From: Palsa-504 sp963744575
GTDB lineage: Bacteria > Actinomycetota > Actinomycetes > Streptosporangiales > Streptosporangiaceae
Direction: 5' to 3'
Assembly: GCA_963744575.1 (NCBI GenBank)
Contig: CAVUUF010000003.1
Span: 62,001 to 126,000, forward strand
Length of the DNA: 64,000 nucleotides
The notes under the pieces were generated by a model. The model had not been told where the DNA came from. It did not search any database and was given only the letters and a program-made list of their open reading frames with translations. This document shows positions 58,352 through 64,000 of the stretch, piece after piece (within the stretch, counting starts at the first letter, position 1; every line of letters starts with the position of its first letter). A program made the translations under genes and the position numbers.

Positions 58352-59329
58352 CTAGGGTACCGTGATCACCTGCGCCGCGTAGCACATCCCCGCGCCGAAG
58401 CCGAGCAGCAGTGCCGCCGAGCCCGGCTTGAGGTCGCCGTGCTCGGTCATCCGCGCCAGCGCCAGCGGAATCGAGGCGGAGGACGTATTGCCCGCGTGCA
58501 CGATGTCGTCCGCCACGCGCTCGCGCGGCACGCCGAGCCTGCGGGCAATCGACTCGACGATCCGCAGGTTCGCCTGGTGCGGGACGAACGCCGCCAGGTC
58601 GCTCACCGCGACGCCGGCCCGCTCGCAGGCCTGCACCGCGATCGGGTGCATGGCCGTGGTGGCCCAGCGGAACACCGCCTGGCCCTCCTGGTGCAGGAAC
58701 GAGTTGCGGTCGGCGATGGTGATCTTCTCCGCGATGTCGCCCGCGCTGCCCCAGGCGACCGGTCCGATGCCGGGCGCCTCGCCGTCCGCGACCGGTCCGA
58801 CGACCGCGGCGCCGGCTCCGTCGGCGAAGATGATGCAGGTGGAGCGGTCCGCCGGATCGACCCAGGCCGTCATCTTCTCCGACCCGATGACCAGCACGTG
58901 CCGGGCTGTACCCGTCCCGATCGCGTCGGAGGCAGTGGCCAGCGCGTAGCAGAACCCGGCGCAGGCGGCGTTGAGGTCGTAGGCGCCGGGCGCCACGATG
59001 CCGAGCCGGTGCGCGACCACCGCGGAGGCGTTCGGTATAGCCGCCTCGGTGCTGCAGGTGGCCACGATGACCAGGTCGATGTCGCCGGGGGACAGCCCGC
59101 TGCCGGCCAGCGCCTTGCCGCCGGCCACGACCGCCATGTCGGTAACGCCTTCCTCGGGCCCGGCGAACCGGCGGCTGACGATGCCGACCCGGCTGCGGAT
59201 CCACTCGTCGGTGGTGTCGACGCTGGCGGCCAGTTCATCGTTGGTGACCACGTTGCCCGGCTGATATCCGCCGAGCGAGACGATGCGCGCGCCCGCGGCG
59301 GGCGGGAACGGGGTGAAGGAGGATGTCAT
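58352..59329 (-). CDS. fabH: FabH, 3-oxoacyl-ACP synthase III
   Basis: It starts each fatty acid by joining acyl-CoA to malonyl-ACP. The 325-residue protein has Cys123 in LNAACAGFCYAL, His in FVPHQANLRIVE and Asn in VHAGNTSSASIP, the full catalytic triad. ATG 59329; its ribosome site AAGGAGAG is directly attached to the end of the G-rich repeat cluster that separates it from fabD. Confidence 0.95.
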   Translation of the reverse strand: MTSSFTPFPPAAGARIVSLGGYQPGNVVTNDELAASVDTTDEWIRSRVGIVSRRFAGPEEGVTDMAVVAGGKALAGSGLSPGDIDLVIVATCSTEAAIPNASAVVAHRLGIVAPGAYDLNAACAGFCYALATASDAIGTGTARHVLVIGSEKMTAWVDPADRSTCIIFADGAGAAVVGPVADGEAPGIGPVAWGSAGDIAEKITIADRNSFLHQEGQAVFRWATTAMHPIAVQACERAGVAVSDLAAFVPHQANLRIVESIARRLGVPRERVADDIVHAGNTSSASIPLALARMTEHGDLKPGSAALLLGFGAGMCYAAQVITVP

Positions 59330-59340
59330 GCGCTCTCCTT

Positions 59341-59502
59341 ATCACCCCGGGGGGACGTCCCCCCGGGACCCCCCGCATCACCCCGGGGGGACGTCCCCCC
59401 GGGACCCCCCGCATCATCCTGGGGGGACGACCCCCCTGGGCCCCCCCCGCTCCTGGGGGGACCCATCCCCCCAGACCCCCCTTGCACCCCCCGCGGGGGG
59501 CT
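59341..59502 (-). repeat. G-rich palindromic repeat cluster between fabD and fabH
   Basis: Two identical 36 bp units (59341-59376, 59377-59412) and one diverged unit (59413-59450) are followed by a module shared exactly with metH over 42 bases (minus strand CAAGGGGGGTCTGGGGGG, ATGGGTCCCCCCAGGAGC and G7). Each unit has G6 and C6 runs that fold back on each other. The fabD frame enters the cluster and ends at a TGA inside it. Confidence 0.85.
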
Positions 59503-60667
59503 GGACACGGATGAGGGGCTGACCTTGGCTGACCGGATCCCCGTCTTCCACCAGCCATTCGATGATCTCCGTTGGCCACGGAGCCGCTACCGCGTGCTCG
59601 CCGCCGCGCGCGACGATGGCGCCGAGCTCCGTGGTGAGAGCGACCGTGGCCCCGGTCCCGGCAGAGTCACCGGACCGGAACGTGCCCGACGCCGGCGCGA
59701 CAATCAGCCGCCACTCCGGCAGGTGGCCGTGCCCGTGGCCATCGGGCTCGGCGGCGTGCTCGGCGATCAGGTCGCGAGCCGCATCGAGCTGATCGGGGGT
59801 CTTGATGGCCAGCTGGGCTACCCCCGGCAGCGCCCGCCGGGCCAGGCCGGTCAGCGTGCCGGCCGGCGGCAGTTCGATAATCGCGGTCACGCCGAGGTCG
59901 GCCATGGTCCGCATGCACAGATCCCAGCGCACCGGCGCGGCGACCTGGGCGATGATGCGCTCCAGCCACTCCTTGCCGGTGGTGACCGCGGTCCCGTCGG
60001 CGTCGGAGAGCAGCGTCATGGACGGATCGCTGACGGTGACCCCGTCGGCTGCCTCGCGCAGCGCCGCCACGGCCGGGGTCATGTGCCGGGTGTGGAAGGC
60101 CCCCGCGACCTGCAACGGGCGTAGCCGCGCGCCGGCCGGCGGATCGGCCGCGAATGCCTCGAGCGCGGCCAGCGTCCCGGCGGCCACTATCTGCCCGGCC
60201 CCGTTCACGTTCGCGGGAGTCAGGCCGTGCCTGCCGATGGCGGCGAGTACTGCCTCCTGGTCGCCGCCGAGCACGGCCGTCATCCCGGTCGGCTCGGCCG
60301 CCGCGGCCGCCGCCATGGCCGTCCCGCGCACCCCGACCAGGCGCATCGCGTCGTCCCAGGCCAGCACGTCGGCGATGACCCCGGCGGCTAGTTCCCCGAC
60401 GCTGTGCCCGGCCGCGGCGTCGGCCCGCACGTCGCCCGGCTCGGACAGGGCCGAGGCCGCCGCGATCGCGGCCACGACGAGCAGCGGCTGGGCGACGGCC
60501 GTGTCCTTGATCTCATCGGCGCTCGCGGTGGTGCCGGACCTGATGAGGTCGCAGCCTGCCAGCTCCGAGGCGGTGCCGAGCCGTTCGGCGACCCCGGGCA
60601 GTTCCAGCCACGGGGCCAGGAAACCCGGCGTCTGCGCACCCTGACCGGGTGCGGTGATGATCAGCAT
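59414..60667 (-). CDS. fabD: FabD, malonyl-CoA:ACP transacylase, with C-terminal lipoyl-like domain
   Basis: It loads malonate onto ACP. Residues 1-305 are the transacylase: APGQGAQTPGFL, AAGHSVGELAAG (Ser89) and VAGAFHTRHM (catalytic His). Residues about 320-390 form a second part, WRLIVAPASGTFRSGD, VTALTTELGAIVARGG-type strand and WLVEDGDPVSQGQPLIRVQP, which looks like a biotinyl/lipoyl hammerhead but has no attachment lysine in an MKM or DKA setting. The last 27 residues (GARGVWGDGSPQERGGPRGVVPPG) come from the G-rich repeat, which also supplies the stop. Typical FabD is about 310 residues. Confidence 0.92.
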   Translation of the reverse strand: MLIITAPGQGAQTPGFLAPWLELPGVAERLGTASELAGCDLIRSGTTASADEIKDTAVAQPLLVVAAIAAASALSEPGDVRADAAAGHSVGELAAGVIADVLAWDDAMRLVGVRGTAMAAAAAAEPTGMTAVLGGDQEAVLAAIGRHGLTPANVNGAGQIVAAGTLAALEAFAADPPAGARLRPLQVAGAFHTRHMTPAVAALREAADGVTVSDPSMTLLSDADGTAVTTGKEWLERIIAQVAAPVRWDLCMRTMADLGVTAIIELPPAGTLTGLARRALPGVAQLAIKTPDQLDAARDLIAEHAAEPDGHGHGHLPEWRLIVAPASGTFRSGDSAGTGATVALTTELGAIVARGGEHAVAAPWPTEIIEWLVEDGDPVSQGQPLIRVQPPAGGARGVWGDGSPQERGGPRGVVPPG

Positions 60668-60714
60668 CCCTTAACACTGCCCTGTAGGGGTCCGCTATAT
60701 GAGTGTCGGACGGT

Positions 60715-60728
60715 ACGAAGTTATTCGT
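60715..60728. promoter_or_regulatory. Candidate operator upstream of fabD
   Basis: ACGAA-GTTA-TTCGT is an inverted repeat in an AT-rich stretch 48 bases before the fabD ATG. A FasR-type regulator encoded next to it could bind here; this is inference. Confidence 0.4.
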
Positions 60729-60818
60729 CGGAATTTTGTAGATTATCTCCAACTAACGTTCATCTGGATGTCATCGTGCTGTTACCCGCTGCGCCGGCCT
60801 GAGCCCGGTCACCAAGCC

Positions 60819-60911
60819 GAACCGGAGCCGAAACCGGAACTGGCCAGGAGCCCGAACCGGAGCCGAAACCGGAACTGGCCAGGAGCCCGAACCGGAGCCA
60901 GGGCAGGAGCC
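60819..60911. repeat. 35 bp tandem repeat, about 2.6 copies
   Basis: Units beginning GAACCGGAGCCGAAACCGGA run at 60819-60853 and 60854-60888 (identical), with a partial copy at 60889-60911. It lies just downstream of the FasR-like gene, between it and fabD. Confidence 0.85.
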
Positions 60912-60951
60912 GAACCGGAAGCCAGCCGGAAACCGCCAGTGGCCCCGGGCC

Positions 60952-62196
60952 TCAATGGTGCTTGGCGGCCAGGCGGCCCAGGACGATGGCCACCCACAGG
61001 GTGAAACCGTCCCGCCCGGCCGACGGCGTGTACTCGGTGAGCTCGGCGACGCGGCGCAGCCGGTAGCGGACCGTGTTCGGGTGGACGAACAACAGCCGGG
61101 CCGTGGCCTCCAGGGAGGAACCCTGCTCCAGGTAGGTGGTTAGGGTGTCGAGCAGCGCGTGCCCGCCGCCGGCCAGGGGCTCGTACACCTCGTTGATCAG
61201 CACCGCCCTGGCGTCGGAGTCGCCGTCCAGGGCGCGCTCGGCCAGCAGTTCGTCCGCCCCGGCCGGGCGGGGCGCCTCCGGCCAGGCGGGCGCGGCCCGC
61301 AGCGCGGCCAGCGCGGCGCGCGCCGAGACCGAGGCGGCGCGCAGGTCCCGGACCAGCGGTCCCGCGATCACCGGCCCCGGCCCGAACCGCCCGGCGAACC
61401 GCTCGGCCGCGCCGATCGGGTCGTCGGTGCCGCCCAGGACCAGGATCAGCCGGTTCCCCTGCACCCCGGCCAGCAGGTCGAGGCGGGCCCGCCTGGCCTG
61501 GGCGCGGATGTCCTCGATGTGCGGCTCGGGCCCGTCCTCGTCGCCGATCGTGCCCACGACCACGACGACGGGGGAGGAGGACCAGTTCAGCGCCGAGGCC
61601 CAGGAGTGCAGCGCGTCCTCGCTCTCCCCGCGGACCAGCGAGTCCACCACGAGCGCTTCCAGCCGGGCGTCCCACGCGCCGCGCGCCTCCGCCGTCCGCG
61701 CGTACACCTGCGCGGCGCTGAACGCGATCTCCCGGGCGTAGGTCAGCACCGCCTCACGCAGCTCCGCCTCCCCGCCCGGCGCGGCCAGTTCGTCGACCCG
61801 GGCCTCCACCGCGTCGATGATGACCCGGACCATCTCCACCGCGTGCTGCAGGCTGACCGCGCGGGCCAGCTCGCGCGGCGCGGTGCCGAACACCTCGGTC
61901 AGCGCCGGCCGGTTACGTTCCGGGTGCCTGATCCAGTCCAGGAACGCGGCGATGCCGGCCTGGGCGACCAGGCCGAGCCAGGACCGGTTCTCCGCCGACA
62001 TATTGCGGAACCACGGCAGCCGCTCGTCCATGGCGGCGATGGCGGCCGTACCGAGTGCGCCCGTGGCCCGCTCCATCCGGCGTACCGTCTCGGCGTGCAC
62101 CCGCGACCGCACGGTTTCCTGTTGCGGGCGCGCGGGCGCCGCCGGCGGCCCGGTCTGCGCTGGGTCGCCCGTCCTGGCCTGCTGCTCCTCCGTCAC
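60952..62196 (-). CDS. FasR-like PucR family transcriptional regulator
   Basis: In Streptomyces a regulator of this type next to fabD activates the fab operon. The 414-residue protein has a helical N-terminal part, a GGDEF-like CdaR middle domain, and the C-terminal PucR helix-turn-helix: LLDTLTTYLEQGSSLEATARLLFVHPNTVRYRLRRVAEL (residues about 340-378, in sequence order). GTG 62196 lies three bases after the aceE stop, so it is probably read from the aceE transcript, tying its level to pyruvate dehydrogenase expression. Confidence 0.9.
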   Translation of the reverse strand: MTEEQQARTGDPAQTGPPAAPARPQQETVRSRVHAETVRRMERATGALGTAAIAAMDERLPWFRNMSAENRSWLGLVAQAGIAAFLDWIRHPERNRPALTEVFGTAPRELARAVSLQHAVEMVRVIIDAVEARVDELAAPGGEAELREAVLTYAREIAFSAAQVYARTAEARGAWDARLEALVVDSLVRGESEDALHSWASALNWSSSPVVVVVGTIGDEDGPEPHIEDIRAQARRARLDLLAGVQGNRLILVLGGTDDPIGAAERFAGRFGPGPVIAGPLVRDLRAASVSARAALAALRAAPAWPEAPRPAGADELLAERALDGDSDARAVLINEVYEPLAGGGHALLDTLTTYLEQGSSLEATARLLFVHPNTVRYRLRRVAELTEYTPSAGRDGFTLWVAIVLGRLAAKHH

Positions 62197-62199
62197 CGC

Positions 62200-64000
62200 C
62201 TACGAGAGCGCCTCGCTGACCGGGAGGTCCAGCCGGTACCTGGCGATCGCCTGGCCCGGCAGGCTGGCGTCCACCGCGCCGCTGCGCGCCAGTTCCCACA
62301 GCACCGCGACGGTGATGGACTCGGCGTCCACGTGGAAGAACCGGCGTGCCGCCGGGCGGGTGTCGGAGAACCCGAACCCGTCGGTGCCGAGCGAGGTGAA
62401 CGTGCCGGGCACCCAGCGGGCGATCTGGTCCGGGACCGCCCTGATCCAGTCCGAGACCGCGACCACGGGGCCGGGCGCGCCGGAAAGCGCCGACGTCACA
62501 TACGGCGTCCGGGACGGCTCGCCCGGGTGCAGCATGTTGAACGACTCGCAGGCCAGCGCCTCGCGACGCAGTTCGGTCCAGGACGTGGCCGACCACACGT
62601 CGGCGGACACGCCCCAGTCAGCGGCCAGCACTTCCTGGGCCCGCAGGGCCTGCCGTACCGCCACCCCGGAGGCCAGGACCTGGGCCCGTGGGCCGGACGC
62701 ACCGTCCTGGGCCGCGGGGGAATACGGGTACAGCCCGCGCAGGATGCCCTCCTCCAGCGCCGCCGGGCCGCCCGGGAACGACGCGGGCTCGGCGGGCTGC
62801 GGGTACGGCTCGTTGTAGACGGTCAGGTAGTAGAAGATGTTCTCGCCGTCCGGGTGCTCACCGGTGGCCTCGTACATCCGGCGCAGCGCGTCCCGCATGA
62901 CATGGGCCAGCTCGAACGCCCACGCGCAGTCGTAGGACACGCACGCCTCGCTGACCGAGGCCAGCAGCAGCGAGTGGCCGTCGTTGTGCTGCAGACCCTC
63001 GCCGGTCAGCGTCGTCCGGCCGGCCGTCGCGCCCAGCAGGAAACCCCGCCCGAGCTGGTCACCGTGCGCCCACATCTGGTCCCCGGTCCGCTGCCAGCCG
63101 AACATCGAGTAGAACACGTACACCGGGATCATGTGCGTGCCGTGCGTGGCGTACGAGCTGCCCGCGGCGATCACCGAGCCCATCGCGCCGGACTCGCTGA
63201 TGCCCTCGTGCAGGATCTGGCCCTTCTCTGACTCCTTGTACGACAGCAGCAGATTGCGGTCCACCGCGTCGTAGCTCTGCCCGTGCGGGGAGTAGATCTT
63301 CGCCGTCGGGAACAGCGAGTCCATCCCGAACGTCCTGGCCTCGTCCGGGATGATCGGCACGAACCGCTCGCCGACCACCGGGTCCTTCATCAGCTCCTTG
63401 AGCAACCGGACGAACGCCATCGTGGTCGCCACCGCCTGCTTGCCCGAGCCCTTGCGCAGCTCGTCGTACGCCGAATCGCCGGGCAGGGTCAGCGACTTGG
63501 CCCGTACTACCCGGCGGGGGAGCACCCCGCCGAGCGCGGCCCGCCGCTCGCGCATGTACTGGATCTCGTCGGAGTCCTCGCCCGGGTGGTAGTACGGCGG
63601 CAGCTCGGCCTCCAGCGCCGAATCCGGGATGGGCAGGTACAGCCGGTCCCTGAACTCCTTCAGCTCGGCCACCGTGAGCTTCTTCATCTGGTGCGTGGCG
63701 TTGCGCGCCTCGAAGTCCTTGCCCAGCGTCCAGCCCTTGATCGTGTGGGCCAGGATGACGGTGGGCTGGCCGGTGTGCTCGCGTGCCGCCTTGAACGCCG
63801 CGTACACCTTGCGGTAGTCGTGGCCGCCGCGGGACAGGTTGCGCAGCTCGTCGTCGGACAGGTGCGCCACCATGGCGCGCAGCCGCGGGTCGCCGCCGAA
63901 GAAGTTCTCCCTGATGTACGCGCCCGACTCCACGCTGTAAGTCTGGAACTGGCCATCCGGGGTGGTGTTCATCTTGTTGACCAGCACGCCGTCGGTGTCC
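62200..64000 (-). CDS. aceE: AceE, pyruvate dehydrogenase E1 (homodimeric type), 5' part outside window
   Basis: It decarboxylates pyruvate with thiamine diphosphate and passes the acetyl group to E2, feeding acetyl-CoA to FAS II. The visible part, about 600 residues, covers the second half: YSVESGAYIRENFFG, VILAHTIKGWTLG, YGMDSLFP-type IPDEARTFGMDSLFP, EGISESGAMGSVIAAGSSYA and the C-terminal domain with DGFGFSDTRPAARRFFHVD. The frame is still open at base 64000, so the thiamine-binding N-terminal half lies beyond. Confidence 0.95.
   Translation of the reverse strand, partial: DTDGVLVNKMNTTPDGQFQTYSVESGAYIRENFFGGDPRLRAMVAHLSDDELRNLSRGGHDYRKVYAAFKAAREHTGQPTVILAHTIKGWTLGKDFEARNATHQMKKLTVAELKEFRDRLYLPIPDSALEAELPPYYHPGEDSDEIQYMRERRAALGGVLPRRVVRAKSLTLPGDSAYDELRKGSGKQAVATTMAFVRLLKELMKDPVVGERFVPIIPDEARTFGMDSLFPTAKIYSPHGQSYDAVDRNLLLSYKESEKGQILHEGISESGAMGSVIAAGSSYATHGTHMIPVYVFYSMFGWQRTGDQMWAHGDQLGRGFLLGATAGRTTLTGEGLQHNDGHSLLLASVSEACVSYDCAWAFELAHVMRDALRRMYEATGEHPDGENIFYYLTVYNEPYPQPAEPASFPGGPAALEEGILRGLYPYSPAAQDGASGPRAQVLASGVAVRQALRAQEVLAADWGVSADVWSATSWTELRREALACESFNMLHPGEPSRTPYVTSALSGAPGPVVAVSDWIRAVPDQIARWVPGTFTSLGTDGFGFSDTRPAARRFFHVDAESITVAVLWELARSGAVDASLPGQAIARYRLDLPVSEALS

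Noticed and set aside
59341..59450. CRISPR-like array (36-38 bp units in tandem)
   Set aside because: Units are directly adjacent with no spacers, are GC palindromes, and belong to the dispersed repeat family found in other genes.
60819..60911. C-terminal extension of the FasR-like gene through the tandem repeat
   Set aside because: The regulator frame ends at the stop at 60952; only another frame crosses the repeat.

Overview
This window is high-GC DNA with bacterial gene density. It carries the Pup-proteasome genes, FAS II genes, a tandem-FKBP lipoprotein, a DUF3866 protein, HelY, and an SCO1664-type kinase. Many start codons sit 6-7 nt after a TANNNT box, the usual leaderless arrangement of actinomycetes. 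Together this points to Actinomycetota, probably Streptosporangiales or a neighbouring order; the sequence alone does not give genus.

Layout. 0.1-12 kb: pafA, a tandem-FKBP lipoprotein, a convergent DUF3866 gene, a GT-C mannosyltransferase next to the frameshifted 3' remnant of a transposase (a near-identical 35 bp repeat lies on each side of the glycosyltransferase), pafB, pafC, tatA, tatC and helY. 12-17.6 kb is accessory: a cysteine-dioxygenase-like cupin, a PadR regulator, an IS605-type element whose TnpB has lost its RuvC-I/II region, a drug-exporter-type ABC pair, then about 900 bases without a convincing protein gene that hold a multi-hairpin RNA candidate. 17.6-24.4 kb: a DUF3099 membrane protein and a peptide/nickel ABC operon led by a coupled small ORF and ending in a fused double ATPase. 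24.4-38 kb: tldE (frameshifted)-tldD, then divergently fabG-fabI, an FHA protein, a histidine phosphatase, DUF3090, an SCO1664-type kinase, a PAC2 protein, metH, a HAD phosphatase and a small membrane protein. 38-46 kb: a second peptide ABC operon, a PH-like membrane protein and a VapBC-type pair with a tiny membrane ORF. 46-55 kb: recB-like nuclease, site-2 protease, trmI, mpa, dop, pup, prcB and prcA. 55-64 kb, minus strand: aceE (cut by the window edge), a FasR-like regulator, fabD, fabH, acpP, fabF and an acyl-CoA carboxylase beta subunit.

How the genes work together. Pup is deamidated by Dop, ligated to targets by PafA, recognised by Mpa and threaded into the PrcBA core; PafB/PafC are WYL regulators linked to the DNA-damage response. 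TatA/TatC make the twin-arginine translocon. FabD, FabH, AcpP, FabF, FabG and FabI supply nearly a whole FAS II cycle, with AceE and the carboxylase subunit feeding it and a FasR-like regulator beside it.

The most unusual features are: (i) a dispersed G-rich palindromic repeat family lying in frame inside metH and the SCO1664-type gene, decayed inside helY, and supplying the C-terminus of FabD; (ii) a candidate structured RNA at 17.28-17.50 kb with at least four hairpins whose loops all show a C5-6 run; (iii) an internally deleted, nuclease-dead TnpB between padR and its probable target transporter; (iv) separation of the pafA-helY block from mpa-dop-pup-prcBA by about 48 kb.
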